A DNA stretch of 64,000 nt from Gemmatimonadota bacterium (GCA_022827345.1 JAJDTB010000007.1:96012-160011), one strand, 5' to 3'; counted from the first letter of the stretch, positions 8,855 to 18,584 are shown. The notes: generated by a model not told the origin, from the letters alone. Numbers and translations: made by a program.

Positions 8855-9151
8855 GTCACGTCCCCCGGGGTGTCGGTTGGGTGCATCACGCGCTGCCCCG
8901 GACGGGGCGCGCAGCCAAATTGCGCCCCAAAGTTACCGAAGACGCGCAAAGTCGCCAGCCAGCGGGACGCGCGAGAGCCCCCGGATGTGACGGAGGAGTC
9001 AGGAAGACACGGTTGTGGGCCAACCGGCGCAAGTGGTCCCATCCAGCTATTCTTCCGTCCCGAGTCCACATATAGCATGTCTGGCAGGACTGGAGGAGCT
9101 GCGGTAGGTTGGAGTCGGGCGGCTTCCGATGCCCCCCTTTCGGAGAATGCA

Positions 9152-9646
9152 ATGGAATCGTGGGAACTGTTTGCCACGCTGGGCACGACGCTGGCGGCGT
9201 GGGGCTCCATGCTCGGGCTCATGTGGCGCATGCACGTGAGCGTGCGCCGGGACATCGCGGGCCTGCGCGGTGAATTGCACAGCGAGATCGCGGGCCTGCG
9301 CGGTGAATTGCACAGCGATATCGGGGGCCTGCGCGGTGAATTGCACAGCGAGATCGGGGGTCTGCGCGATGAGTTGCGCGGCGAGATCGGGGGTTTGCGC
9401 GATGAGTTGCGCGGCGAGATCGCGGCTGTGCGCGATGAAGTCACCAGCGCACGTAGCGAAACCGCAGCACTTGGCGATACGCTCTCGGAGAAAATCGCGA
9501 TCAACCGCAGAGAATTGGCCAGCTTGGGCGAAGGCCTCGCGGAGTTCCGGGGCGAAACGCGGGGGGAACTCCGGGGAATAGACGCCGCCCTGTTGGTGTT
9601 GCGGGAGGACTTCCGGGCCCATGTGCACGGAGCCCGCGCGGGGTAG
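9152..9646 (+). CDS. Membrane-anchored coiled-coil protein with 11-residue tandem repeats
   Basis: A 164-residue protein. One hydrophobic segment (about residues 6-25, FATLGTTLAAWGSMLGLMW) is followed by a long charged helix. Residues 35-100 are six consecutive 11-residue units of the form IxGLRxELxxE, encoded by perfect-length 33-bp tandem repeats; eleven-residue periodicity implies a right-handed or hendecad coiled coil. The helix continues to the C-terminus. The start at 9152 has GGAG 6 bases upstream. No known enzyme domain. Similar short membrane/coiled-coil proteins are often structural, but the function here is unknown. Confidence 0.75.
   Translation: MESWELFATLGTTLAAWGSMLGLMWRMHVSVRRDIAGLRGELHSEIAGLRGELHSDIGGLRGELHSEIGGLRDELRGEIGGLRDELRGEIAAVRDEVTSARSETAALGDTLSEKIAINRRELASLGEGLAEFRGETRGELRGIDAALLVLREDFRAHVHGARAG
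9254..9451 (+). repeat. Six 33-bp in-frame tandem repeats
   Basis: Units start at 9254, 9287, 9320, 9353, 9386 and 9419. The first three are nearly identical (one or two substitutions), as are units 4 and 5; unit 6 is diverged. There are no spacers, so this is a coding repeat and not a CRISPR array. Copy number may vary between strains by slippage. Confidence 0.9.
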
Positions 9647-9660
9647 ACCGGGCTGCGGAC

Positions 9661-10512
9661 TCAGTCTTCCGCGGCCGGCAGCCCCACCGCGGCCGCACTC
9701 CACTCCCACAGGCGTTCCTGGGCCTCGTGGTCACGCGCCGCTCTCGACGGACTTTCGGGCACCCCCTTGTTGAGGTAGGCCCCGCTCAGGTTCTCGTCTC
9801 TGCGCCCGGCGGCGAGCTTCGCGAGAATGGGGGCTGCCTTCTCGGCATCGCTTGCGAAGACGTTGGCCACGGCACCCGTGCCCGGGACCGCGCCCATGTA
9901 GTCTCTCAACAACCCGGTGTTGTAGACCCCCGGATGAAGTGCGACGGGCTCGATGTCGGTGTCGGCGGTGCGGCGTGCGAGAGCGGCTGTGAAGAGGACG
10001 TTGGCCAGTTTGCTCTGTTGGTAGGCGCGGGTCCGTCGGTAGCGCCGCGATTCGAAGTTCAGGTCGTCGAAGTCGAGCGGCGGGCCGGAATGTGCCGCGG
10101 AAGAAACGGTCACCACGCGGCTCTTGCCCGGGTGGCGCTTCAGCAGAGGCAGGAGGTGGTGGGTGAGGAGGAAGTGCCCGAGGTGGGTGACGGCGAGCTG
10201 GATTTCGAAGCCGTCGGCGCTCAGGGTACGGCGGGCGGGGAGGACGGCGGCATTGTTGACCAGCGCCGCCAGTGGGAGGTCCAGTGCGAGGATCTGCCGG
10301 GCGCCCGCGCGGACCGAGGCCAGCGAGGCGAGGTCGGCGACGATCAGGTGGTGCTCCCCCTGGCCGGGGAGTTCTGAGAGGGTGGCCAGCGCTTCGCGAC
10401 CCCGCCCTTCGTTCCGGCACAGAAGGATGACGCGATGCCCCTGCCCGGCGATGCACCGGGCCGCCGAGAGGCCGATGCCGCGGTTCCCACCGGTCACGAC
10501 AATGGTTTTCAT
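9661..10512 (-). CDS. Short-chain dehydrogenase/reductase (retinol-dehydrogenase-like)
   Basis: A 283-residue SDR. The Rossmann signature TGGNRGIG lies at residues 7-14, followed by NNAA, the catalytic serine in VTVSSAAHSG, and YQQSKLAN with the Tyr-x3-Lys pair. The insertion between the Ser and Tyr motifs (LDFDDLNFESRRYRRTRA) is typical of the retinol/WW-domain oxidoreductase-like group. The start at 10512 is the ATG immediately before the Rossmann strand. Likely an NAD(P)-dependent reductase of a carbonyl; substrate unknown. Confidence 0.88.
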   Translation of the reverse strand: MKTIVVTGGNRGIGLSAARCIAGQGHRVILLCRNEGRGREALATLSELPGQGEHHLIVADLASLASVRAGARQILALDLPLAALVNNAAVLPARRTLSADGFEIQLAVTHLGHFLLTHHLLPLLKRHPGKSRVVTVSSAAHSGPPLDFDDLNFESRRYRRTRAYQQSKLANVLFTAALARRTADTDIEPVALHPGVYNTGLLRDYMGAVPGTGAVANVFASDAEKAAPILAKLAAGRRDENLSGAYLNKGVPESPSRAARDHEAQERLWEWSAAAVGLPAAED

Positions 10513-10685
10513 GTCAGGGTCTCGGGGGGAGGAGTGGACTGATTGCAGCCTGCCCCCGCAAGGGTTTGCCGGAGTCGGCAGCGGCGGCATATTCATATGC
10601 ACCCCGGAGGCGCGGCTGCAACGGACGCGTTGGAATGGTAACGCTTTTTTCCGCCCTCCCGGTTCACCTGAATGCGAGGGAACGT

Positions 10686-11276
10686 ATGAAGCTGAGCTTT
10701 ACCGATAGAGCGCGTGAAATGGTCGTGTCGTTCATGGACATGGAAGAGGACGGGCCGCAGGCGCTGCGACTCGCGGTGGAGGGCAGCCCGTTCGCGCCCA
10801 ATTACGAGCTGACGCTGGTCGAGTCGGCCAGTCGGGGAGAGTCCGACATCGAGGTCGACCTTGGCGCCTTTACGGTTTTAGTGGACGAGTCGAGCGTGAA
10901 GCGGCTGGACGGGGCGAACGTGGACTTCATCGAGACCATCCAGGAGAGCGGTTTCCAGATTACGCCGGACCCGGACGCCGTGAAGGAGGCGATGGACTCG
11001 GGCGGGCCGGGGGGGAAACTCGCCGAACGCGTCACCCATGTGCTGGACACCGAGATCAACCCGGCGATCGCGGCCCACGGCGGCGTGATCAACCTGATCG
11101 ATGTTCAGGGGACGGAGATCTTCATCGAAATGGCGGGCGGGTGCCAGGGTTGTGCGATGTCCCGCATGACGCTTCGCCAGGGCGTCGAGCGCATGGTGTC
11201 GCAGTCCGTGCCGGAGGTCACCGCGATCCACGATGTCACCGACCACGCAAGCGGGGACAACCCCTACTTCACGTGA
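10686..11276 (+). CDS. nfuA: NfuA-like Fe-S cluster carrier protein
   Basis: A 196-residue protein, close to E. coli NfuA in length. Residues 1-105 are a degenerate A-type (IscA-like) domain that lacks the cluster cysteines, as known for NfuA. The C-terminal Nfu domain (about 115-190) has AAHGGVINLIDVQG and the cluster-binding CxxC in GGCQGCAMSRMTL. It should carry 4Fe-4S clusters to apoproteins in the cytoplasm. The gene stands alone between the divergent SDR and dihydroorotase. Confidence 0.88.
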   Translation: MKLSFTDRAREMVVSFMDMEEDGPQALRLAVEGSPFAPNYELTLVESASRGESDIEVDLGAFTVLVDESSVKRLDGANVDFIETIQESGFQITPDPDAVKEAMDSGGPGGKLAERVTHVLDTEINPAIAAHGGVINLIDVQGTEIFIEMAGGCQGCAMSRMTLRQGVERMVSQSVPEVTAIHDVTDHASGDNPYFT

Positions 11277-11351
11277 AGCGGCCCCCCTGCGGGCTCGCGG
11301 CCGCGGTGTGCCGCGAACGGGCGCGCTGAGCCGGGTACGCGCCGCGCCGAC

Positions 11352-12689
11352 ATGCCGCAGCGAACGCTGATCCGCGACGCCACGGTCGTCCTGCCGGGCG
11401 AGGCCGCGCGCACTTCCGTCCTCATCGAGGGCGGGCGGATTGCAGCGGTGGATCCCGCACCGCACACCCGCGCCGACGAGGTTGTGGACGCGGCGGGACT
11501 GCACCTTCTGCCCGGGGTGATCGACGATCAGGTGCACTTCCGCGACCCGGGCCTCACCCACAAGGAGGACCTGCGCACGGGGAGCCGGGCGTGCGCGGCC
11601 GGGGGCGTGACCTCGTTTCTGGAGATGCCCAACACCGTGCCGCAGACCGTCACGGTCGAGGCTCTGGCTGCGAAACTGGATCGCGCGTCCCGACGCTGTA
11701 TCGTCAACTACGGCTTCTATATAGGTGCTACGACCGAGAATCTGGACGAACTTGTGCGGGCGACGCGTACGCCCGGAATCAAGATCTTCATCGGATCGAG
11801 CACCGGGAACATGCTCGTCGACGACCAGGAGTGCCTCGAGGCGATCTTCGCCGAGACCACCCTGCCGATCACTGCCCACTGCGAGGACGAGGCCACGGTG
11901 CGGGCGAATGCGGCCGCGCTGACACCGCCGCTCACCATCGAGGACCATTCCCGCATCCGGGACCACCGCGCCGCGGTCACGGCGACGCTGCGCGCGATCG
12001 ACCTGGCCATGCGCCATCGGCACCGCTTCCACGTCCTGCACGTTTCCACGGCGGACGAGGTGGCGATCCTGGCGAAGCAGAACGACCTCATTACGGCCGA
12101 GGCCTGCCCCCACCACCTCTTCCTCGATACCTCGGACTACGCCCGCCTCGGCACTCTGGCGCAGATGAACCCCTCGCTCAAGACCGCCGACGACCGCGCG
12201 GCGCTCTGGCGGGGCCTGGCGAGCGGCGCCATCCAGATCCTGGCCACCGATCACGCGCCGCACACGCTCGAGGAAAAGCGGGCCCCCTACCCTGCCTCGC
12301 CGTCGGGCGTCCCTGCCGTGGAACTCTTCCTGCCCCTGATGCTGAACGAGGTGAACCGGGGGCGCTGCACGCTGCAGGATCTCGCAGGCTGGATGAGCGA
12401 CGGCCCCGCGCGAATCTGGGACATCGTCGGCAAGGGCCGGATCGAGCCCGGGTACGATGCCGACCTGGTCCTGGTGGACATGGCGATGGAGCGAGAGGTG
12501 CGCAACGAGGACCAGCATTGCAAGTGCGGCTGGACCCCGTGGCACGGAACGAGGCTGCAGGGGTGGCCCGTGCGGACGTGGGTGGGAGGCCGGACGGTGT
12601 TCGCCGATGGGCACGTGGCGACGGAGCCGGGCGGCGAAGAGATCGTCTTCGACCACACCCGGGGGGGGTACTGGGCTACGCGGGATTGA
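11352..12689 (+). CDS. pyrC: Dihydroorotase (amidohydrolase superfamily)
   Basis: A 445-residue amidohydrolase. It should cyclise carbamoyl-aspartate to dihydroorotate in pyrimidine synthesis. Metal-site motifs: [10 protein letters not shown] near residue 58, the probable carboxylated lysine in [24 protein letters not shown], and the final aspartate in ATDHAPHT. The usual first HxH reads QxH, a variant known from Bacteroidetes-type dihydroorotases, so activity is not excluded. An allantoinase/hydantoinase-like role is the alternative. ATG 11352 fits the first strand directly. Confidence 0.85.
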   Translation: MPQRTLIRDATVVLPGEAARTSVLIEGGRIAAVDPAPHTRADEVVDAAGLHLLPGVIDDQVHFRDPGLTHKEDLRTGSRACAAGGVTSFLEMPNTVPQTVTVEALAAKLDRASRRCIVNYGFYIGATTENLDELVRATRTPGIKIFIGSSTGNMLVDDQECLEAIFAETTLPITAHCEDEATVRANAAALTPPLTIEDHSRIRDHRAAVTATLRAIDLAMRHRHRFHVLHVSTADEVAILAKQNDLITAEACPHHLFLDTSDYARLGTLAQMNPSLKTADDRAALWRGLASGAIQILATDHAPHTLEEKRAPYPASPSGVPAVELFLPLMLNEVNRGRCTLQDLAGWMSDGPARIWDIVGKGRIEPGYDADLVLVDMAMEREVRNEDQHCKCGWTPWHGTRLQGWPVRTWVGGRTVFADGHVATEPGGEEIVFDHTRGGYWATRD

Positions 12690-12773
12690 GCGGGCACGTT
12701 TCCGCGGAAATGGGCAGGGACGCGGACATGCTCGGTTGGGACATCTCGTCCGAGGCAGCTCAAGTTTGGTGAA

Positions 12774-12812
12774 TGTAAAGTGAATATTACATAATGTAAT
12801 GTCTACTTTACA
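12774..12812. repeat. 39-bp AT-rich quasi-palindrome, copy B
   Basis: The best-formed copy. Outer arms TGTAAAGT/ACTTTACA are perfect; inner arms ATTACAT-A-ATGTAAT are perfect. Four-base spacers on both sides make the 39 bp symmetric about 12793. It lies between two convergent genes and ends one base before the stop of the EEP gene, which is an unusual place for an operator. Confidence 0.75.
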
Positions 12813-13805
12813 CTACTTCAGTTCTGAGGCCGGTGCCAGGTTCCCTGCGAGCGGGTAGTGATCCGACCCGAAGGTGTCGTCCAGGCGTCGGTACTCGCCG
12901 TGCCAGCCGCGTGGAAGGCGCCACAAGAGGTGGTCGGAGTGGCGCAGCCAGCCGCCGATCTCGAAGTGGTGGGTTGGCTTGGGGTCCGGCTGCGCCGGGA
13001 GGGGAAAGTGCGCTCGGGCAAGCTGATAGGCCCTTTCGCGCCGACCACCCACCCAGGTGTTGAAGTCCCCGCCGAGCACTCTGGCGGCTCCGGCAGCGGA
13101 GCCCGGGAATTGGCCGAGGAGGGCGGCCATCTGGCGGCGGCGTGCGCTGCCCAGCGTGCGCCACGCGCGGAGCCAGGGTGCACGGTTGTCGAGATGAACC
13201 GAGCAGAGTTCGACGGTTTGGTCGCCGATCGTCAGGGCCGCCGTGACCGCCACTCGCCGCTGGCGCTCGAACGGGAGCTCGATGGCCGTTGGAGACGAAA
13301 GGGGCACGTTGGCGAGGATGGCGTTGCCGCGGTCTTCCGGGGGGTCGGCGGCGGGATTCCCGTTCCGCATCGACGGGACATAGACGAGCGAAAGGCCGGC
13401 CCCGCGGGCAAAGGAGCAGATGTCGGTGCGGTGTTCGCCGGCCGGTGTGCCCGCGATGCGCCTGGCCCAGCCGGCCGTTGGAGTCTGCGGCGGGATGGTC
13501 GACCCGGCCGCAAAGACCTCCTGAAGCAGCAGGACGGCGGGGCGCGTCGCGCGTTCACGCGCCTGGGTTATGTGGTCCCACAGGGCCCGAATCGCCCCGC
13601 CTCCGACATTGGCGTTCCAGACCGCGACCGTGAGGGGCCATTGCACCGTGGCGCGTGCCGCCCCGATGCCGACCCGGGCCGGCCCGACCGCGGCCCGCCA
13701 GCGCCGCAGTGCGGGGAGGTCGCCCGGCGGGGCGGCCGGCGCCCACGCGACGGGCGGCGAGGGATGGCCATCCAGGTCCACGCACTGCCTCCACAGGTCG
13801 CTCAA
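12813..13805 (-). CDS. Endonuclease/exonuclease/phosphatase (EEP) family protein
   Basis: A 330-residue protein. The EEP fold motifs appear in order from about residue 60: WNANVGG (metal Asn), LLQEVF (metal Glu), DRGNAIL, LCSVHLDN, LGGDFNTW (catalytic Asp/Asn) and the final SDHYPL. The set predicts Mg2+-dependent phosphodiester hydrolysis, but cannot separate DNase, phospholipase-like or inositol phosphatase members. The TTG start at 13805 has AGGAGG 11 bases upstream. The first 55 residues are outside the catalytic domain. No signal peptide is evident. Confidence 0.8.
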   Translation of the reverse strand: MSDLWRQCVDLDGHPSPPVAWAPAAPPGDLPALRRWRAAVGPARVGIGAARATVQWPLTVAVWNANVGGGAIRALWDHITQARERATRPAVLLLQEVFAAGSTIPPQTPTAGWARRIAGTPAGEHRTDICSFARGAGLSLVYVPSMRNGNPAADPPEDRGNAILANVPLSSPTAIELPFERQRRVAVTAALTIGDQTVELCSVHLDNRAPWLRAWRTLGSARRRQMAALLGQFPGSAAGAARVLGGDFNTWVGGRRERAYQLARAHFPLPAQPDPKPTHHFEIGGWLRHSDHLLWRLPRGWHGEYRRLDDTFGSDHYPLAGNLAPASELK

Positions 13806-13912
13806 GGCTCCACAGCCCTCCTGTTACATTGGTCTCCACGTGCGGACGGTGCTGCGCGCCCGTCGACGACCTGTCCGTAACGCTCGCACCACCCACCGGC
13901 GCCCACCACTCC

Positions 13913-15580
13913 ATGAACGATAGCAACAGGCCGATCGTCCTGATCATCTGTGACGGATGGGGCGTCGGGGCGACGGACCCGGCGGAGGTCGAGCGCTGGG
14001 GCAACGCGGTCGCCATGGCGCGCACTCCCGTGCGTGACAGGCTGCTCGCCGAGTGCCCCTGGAGCTTCCTGGGGACCTCCGGTGAAGCGGTGGGCCTGCC
14101 TCCCGGACAGATGGGCAACTCCGAGGTCGGACACCTGAACCTGGGCGCCGGCCGAATCGTGCATCAGGACGTCACGCGCATTTCGATGGCAATCCGGGAC
14201 GGCTCCTTCTTCGAGATCGCCGCCCTGCGCGACCTGGGCGCCGCACTCAGGAGGTCGGGCGGCGCGCTGCACCTGATCGGCCTCTGCTCGGACGGCGGCG
14301 TCCACAGCGACATCTCCCACCTTCACGCGCTGCTGGACTGGGCGGCCCGCGCGGGAATCCCGGCCCGGGTCCATGTGGTCACCGACGGCCGCGACACGTC
14401 GCCGACCTCGGGGCTGGGGTGGATCGAGGAGTTGGAGGCGCGATCGCGATCGAACGGAGGCGCCCGCGCGCGGCAGGGCGACGCTGCAGCGCCGACCGAG
14501 GACCGTGAAAACACGACGGGCCGGGCGGCCCTGCGCATAGCCACCGTATCCGGCCGCTACTTCGCCATGGACCGCGACCGCCGCTGGCCGCGGACGGAGC
14601 GCGCCTACCGCGCGATGGTCGATGCCGAGGGCCCGCGCGTAGACAGCGCCTCCGCGTACGTCGCCCGGTGCTACGCGGAAGGCACCACCGACGAATTCCT
14701 GCCACCGGTTGTCGTGGCGCCCGCCGGAGAGGCCGGTTCCGGATCCGGTGACGGTGTCGGGGGAAGCCCCCACGGCATCCGCCCCACCGACGGCATCCTC
14801 TTCTTCAACTTCCGCGCCGACCGGGCCCGCCAGCTCACCGCCGCGCTGACGGATCACACCTTCCCCCACTTCCCCCGGCCCCGCGGCCCCTGCGCCCGAC
14901 TCGTCGCAATGACCCGCTACGAGGACGATTTCCCCCACCCCGTCCTCTTTCCTCCGCGCACGCTGGCGCGCGTTCTGGGCGATGTCCTCGCCCGCTCCGG
15001 CCGCACACAGCTCCGCATGGCCGAGACGGAGAAATACCCGCACGTCACCTACTTCTTCAACGGCGGCGTCGAGGAGGCCTTTCCCGGCGAGGACCGCCAC
15101 CTCATCCCCTCGCCGCAGGTCGCCACCTACGACCTCAAGCCCGAAATGAGCGCGCTGGAACTCACCGACGCCCTGGTCGGCCACATCGCCGAGGGCCGGC
15201 ACGACTTCGTTCTCGTCAACTATGCCAACGCCGACATGGTGGGTCACACCGGAAGCATCCCGGCGGCAGTCGCCGCAGTCGAGACGGTCGACGCCTGCGT
15301 CGGGCGGGTTCTGGAGGCCGTGGCACAGGCCGGCGGCACCGCTCTGGTCACGGCCGATCACGGCAACGCCGAGAAAATGCTCGCCGAGGACGGGAGTCCA
15401 TTCACGGCGCACACCACCTTCCCCGTCCGGCTCATCCTCTCCGCGCCGCCGGGAGCCGCTCCGCTGGCCGTGAGCGACGGGATCCTGGCCGATGTCGCCC
15501 CCACCGTCCTTCATCTCCTTGGCATGCCCCAACCACGCGCGATGACGGGGCGAAGCTTGCTGACCACCCCAGGGGCGTGA
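13913..15580 (+). CDS. gpmI: 2,3-bisphosphoglycerate-independent phosphoglycerate mutase
   Basis: A 555-residue enzyme that interconverts 3- and 2-phosphoglycerate in glycolysis and gluconeogenesis. The alkaline-phosphatase-fold core is visible: IICDGWG (first metal Asp), QMGNSEVGHLNLGAGR with the phosphorylated serine, GLCSDGGVHSDISH, DGRDTSP, FFNFRADRARQL, ANADMVGHTG, and VTADHGNAEKML. Low-complexity insertions near residues 185-205 and 275-295 make it longer than the usual 510 residues. ATG 13913 begins just before the first strand. Confidence 0.95.
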   Translation: MNDSNRPIVLIICDGWGVGATDPAEVERWGNAVAMARTPVRDRLLAECPWSFLGTSGEAVGLPPGQMGNSEVGHLNLGAGRIVHQDVTRISMAIRDGSFFEIAALRDLGAALRRSGGALHLIGLCSDGGVHSDISHLHALLDWAARAGIPARVHVVTDGRDTSPTSGLGWIEELEARSRSNGGARARQGDAAAPTEDRENTTGRAALRIATVSGRYFAMDRDRRWPRTERAYRAMVDAEGPRVDSASAYVARCYAEGTTDEFLPPVVVAPAGEAGSGSGDGVGGSPHGIRPTDGILFFNFRADRARQLTAALTDHTFPHFPRPRGPCARLVAMTRYEDDFPHPVLFPPRTLARVLGDVLARSGRTQLRMAETEKYPHVTYFFNGGVEEAFPGEDRHLIPSPQVATYDLKPEMSALELTDALVGHIAEGRHDFVLVNYANADMVGHTGSIPAAVAAVETVDACVGRVLEAVAQAGGTALVTADHGNAEKMLAEDGSPFTAHTTFPVRLILSAPPGAAPLAVSDGILADVAPTVLHLLGMPQPRAMTGRSLLTTPGA

Positions 15581-15647
15581 TAGTCTGGGCGTCGGCCCTC
15601 GCGCCAGCAGGGACCCACCAACCAACCCCAGGAACAGCGATACGCAC

Positions 15648-16214
15648 TTGAGGGACAACCCGTACACCCGAATGGTCGACAGAGTGACCAGCAGCCTCGG
15701 GCGGTTCATCTCGTGGATGGCCCTGCTCATGGTGCTGATCGGCGCCTACAACGCCATCGCGCGGTATCTGGGACGGTTCATCGGCGTCAATCTCAGCTCC
15801 AATCTCTACCTGGAGCTGCAATGGTATCTCTTCTCCCTGATCTTCCTGCTCGGCGCCGGGTACGCCCTCAAGGAGAACGCCCACGTGAGGGTCGACGTCG
15901 TCTACGGCCGGCTCGAGGCGAGGGCGCGCGCCTGGATCAACGTGGTCGGCTCGGTGCTGATGCTGATCCCGTTCTCGATCTTCGTGCTGTGGGTGTCATG
16001 GCCCTCGATCCGGAACTCGTGGGCGGTGCGCGAGATGTCGCCCGATCCGGGGGGGCTGCCGCGGTATCCGCTGAAAGCCGTGATTATCGTGGCGTTTGTG
16101 CTGCTGCTGGCCCAGGGAGTATCGGAGTTGGTGAAGGACGTGGCGCTCCTGCGGCGGGGCGCGGACGCCGAGGCCGATGATGACGCGGCCCACCCCGGGG
16201 GAATCGGACTGTAA
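15648..16214 (+). CDS. dctQ: TRAP transporter small permease (DctQ)
   Basis: A 188-residue membrane protein with four helices (about residues 18-38, 58-80, 98-120 and 142-165), the standard DctQ topology. ELQWYLFSLIFLLGAGYALKENAHVRVDVVY is the family's conserved core. TTG at 15648 (AGGAAC 12 bases upstream) or ATG at 15672 could be the start. The stop overlaps the DctM start (TAATG), so the two are translationally coupled. With DctM it forms the sodium-driven permease of a tripartite transporter. Confidence 0.9.
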   Translation: MRDNPYTRMVDRVTSSLGRFISWMALLMVLIGAYNAIARYLGRFIGVNLSSNLYLELQWYLFSLIFLLGAGYALKENAHVRVDVVYGRLEARARAWINVVGSVLMLIPFSIFVLWVSWPSIRNSWAVREMSPDPGGLPRYPLKAVIIVAFVLLLAQGVSELVKDVALLRRGADAEADDDAAHPGGIGL

Positions 16215-17536
16215 TGGAAGCGAACATCCTCGCTCCGTTGATGTTCGTGGTGGTCTTCCTGATCATCTTCAGCGGGTATCCGGTCGCTTTTGCCCTGGGC
16301 GGTGCGTCGCTGATCTTCGCGTTCATCGGCGTCGAGCTCGGCATATTCGACTGGAATCTCCTCTTCGCGATGCCCGAGCGGATCTTCGGGGTGATGTCGA
16401 ACTACGTGCTCCTGGCCGTCCCCTTCTTCATCTTCATGGGGCTGGTGCTGGAGAAGGCGAAGCTCGCCGAGGATCTGCTGACGACGATCGGCACGCTCTT
16501 CGGGCGTCTGCGCGGCGGGCTGGCGCTGGGGGTCGTGGTGGTGGGGGCGATGCTGGCCGCGGCGACCGGCGTCGTGGGCGCGTCGGTTGTTGCGATGGGG
16601 AGCATCTCGCTGCCGGTGATGCTGCGCTACAAGTACTCGGCGCGGCTGTCGTCGGGGGTGATTCTGGCGTCGGGGACGCTGGGGCAGATCATCCCGCCGA
16701 GCATCGTTCTGGTGGTGCTGGCGGATCAGCTCGGCATCTCGGTCGGGGACCTCTTCATCGGCGGACTGGTGCCGGGGCTCATGCTGGCCGGAATGTACGC
16801 GCTCTACGTTGGGGGCGTGGCGATGGTCAAGCCCGAAGCCGCGCCAGCGCTTCCGCCCGAGATGACCGATGTCGACTTCAAGGTGCTGATGCGCAGGGTG
16901 GCGGTGGTCATGCTGCCGCCGCTGCTGCTCATCCTGATCGTGCTGGGGTCGATCTTCGCCGGGATCGCCACCCCGACAGAGGCCGGAGCGATCGGGTCGG
17001 TGGGTGCGATCCTCCTTGCCAGCGCGCGCGGCCGCATGTCGATGACCGTGCTGCGCGACTCGTGCCTCGGGGCGACCAAGCTCACCACGATGGTCATGTT
17101 CCTGCTGATCGGGTCGACCGCCTTCGCGCTCGTCTTCCGCGGCCTCTATGGCGACATCTGGATCGAGGACCTGCTCACCACGCTGCCCGGCGGCCGGATC
17201 GGCCTGCTCCTGGTCGCCAACCTGACCATCTTCATCCTGGGCTTCTTCCTGGACTTCTTCGAGATCGCGTTCATCATCATTCCGCTGCTGGCGCCCGCCG
17301 CCGCGCTCATGGGAATCGACCTCGTGTGGTTCGGCGTGATGATCGGGATGAACCTGCAGACTTCGTTCCTGACGCCGCCCTTCGGCTTCGCGCTCTTCTA
17401 CCTGCGGGGTGTGGCTCCCCCGGAGGTGAAGACGACAGACCTCTACCGTGCGGTGATTCCGTTCATCATCATCCAGCTGATCGGCCTGATGCTGATCATC
17501 CAGTGGCCGCAGCTGGTGACGGGGCTGGTGCCCTGA
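16214..17536 (+). CDS. dctM: TRAP transporter large permease (DctM)
   Basis: A 440-residue protein with about 12-13 membrane helices, matching DctM. Conserved family segments include FSGYPVAFALGG at the N-terminus, GVVGASVVAMGSISLPVMLRY, SGTLGQIIPPSIVLVVLAD and the C-terminal GMNLQTSFLTPPFGFALFYLRGV. It imports the ligand delivered by the periplasmic receptor (DctP at 18585-19787, encoded on the other strand). The separated arrangement is less common than a contiguous dctPQM operon. Confidence 0.95.
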   Translation: MEANILAPLMFVVVFLIIFSGYPVAFALGGASLIFAFIGVELGIFDWNLLFAMPERIFGVMSNYVLLAVPFFIFMGLVLEKAKLAEDLLTTIGTLFGRLRGGLALGVVVVGAMLAAATGVVGASVVAMGSISLPVMLRYKYSARLSSGVILASGTLGQIIPPSIVLVVLADQLGISVGDLFIGGLVPGLMLAGMYALYVGGVAMVKPEAAPALPPEMTDVDFKVLMRRVAVVMLPPLLLILIVLGSIFAGIATPTEAGAIGSVGAILLASARGRMSMTVLRDSCLGATKLTTMVMFLLIGSTAFALVFRGLYGDIWIEDLLTTLPGGRIGLLLVANLTIFILGFFLDFFEIAFIIIPLLAPAAALMGIDLVWFGVMIGMNLQTSFLTPPFGFALFYLRGVAPPEVKTTDLYRAVIPFIIIQLIGLMLIIQWPQLVTGLVP

Positions 17537-17564
17537 GGCGGACACCGGCGCTGCCATGATTCAC

Positions 17565-18584
17565 CTACGTGGCAGCTGCTACTGAATCCTCGAGGCCCCG
17601 CTCCGGATCGAGACCGAGAAGGAACTCCTCGGCGGGGACACACAGCACGCCCCCACGCACGAGCCTGTGCCTGCCGCGGTACAGCAGCACCCGCCGGGCT
17701 TCCGGGTACTCGTCTCCGAAAGAACCCAGTCCCCGGAGGTCCGCTGGCCGGATGCGGGTCGCGTTCACGACGTCGAACGCCCAAAGGCCGGAACTGCCAT
17801 AGAGCACGAAGTCGACCTCAGCCCCTCCGCGCGTCCGCCAGTAGTAGAGTCTGGCGTCGTCTCGCGAATAGGCCAGCCATGCCCTCAGATGCTGTGCCAC
17901 CAGCCCTTCCAGCGCCGGGCCGGCCAGTTCGGCGGGCCGGTCCAGTGGGCCCGCGGGACGCAGACTGCGGTAGACGCCGCAGTCGAAGTAGAAGAACCGG
18001 GGGTGCGCCACCAGGCGGCGCTTGGCGCGCCGCGTGAAGACAGGGAGGTGGAACGACAGCAGGAGATCTTCGAGCAGTTCGAGATAGCCGGCTACGGTGC
18101 TTCGGCTCGTCTCGCATTCGCGGGCGAGTTCGCTGACGTTGAGCGTGGCCGCGTGAGAGAAGGCGGCCGCCTCGAGAAAACGGGAGAAGCTGCCGACATC
18201 GCGCACCAGCCCCTCGGCACGGACCTCCTGCTCCACGTAGAGCGCCGCGTAGGCAGCCAGTGTGGCCCGGGGATCGTCCGAAGACACCACGGTCGGGACG
18301 GTGCCGAGCCTGAGGCCGGTGGCGAGATCGAATGCCGCTCCCATCTCTCCGGCCATGAATGGGTGCATGGAACGCAGGATTGCGCGGCCGGCGAGCAGGT
18401 TCACTCCTCCGCGCCGAAGCTTGCGGGCGCTGGAGCCGGTCAGGACGAACCGCTGCTGGTGCCCGGACTCGATGAGGTGGTGCACCACGTTCAGGAGTTC
18501 TGGAACCCGCTGGATTTCGTCGACGACGATGTCGCTTGTCGGTGCCGTCCGCCCATGGGCTGCGCGGTCCCCCGCAGGTCGTAG
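17565..18584 (-). pseudogene. DUF4143-type AAA ATPase, 5'-truncated remnant
   Basis: The frame encodes the C-terminal part of a DUF4143 ATPase: IVVDEIQRVPELL (Walker B region, upstream of the first ATG at 18488), LTGSSARKLRRGG, then the nuclease-like domain with DFVLYGSSGLWAFDVVNA. The N-terminal Walker A segment is missing. Upstream the frame is closed at 18585-18587 by the TAG that is also the stop codon of dctP, and the two frames are in register. An ATPase body thus abuts the dctP end, consistent with deletion or insertion. An ATG at 18488 could still express a 307-residue fragment. Confidence 0.7.

Noticed and set aside
9254..9451. Tandem 33-bp repeats as a CRISPR array
   Set aside because: There are no spacers, the units are in frame, and they encode a coherent coiled coil.
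11352..12689. Dihydroorotase as inactive because the first HxH reads QxH
   Set aside because: This variant is known in Bacteroidetes-type dihydroorotases; the other metal ligands are present.
12699..12710. TTTCCGCGGAAA palindrome as a terminator between pyrC and the EEP gene
   Set aside because: The palindrome is only 12 bp with no loop and no T-run, so a terminator is not supported.
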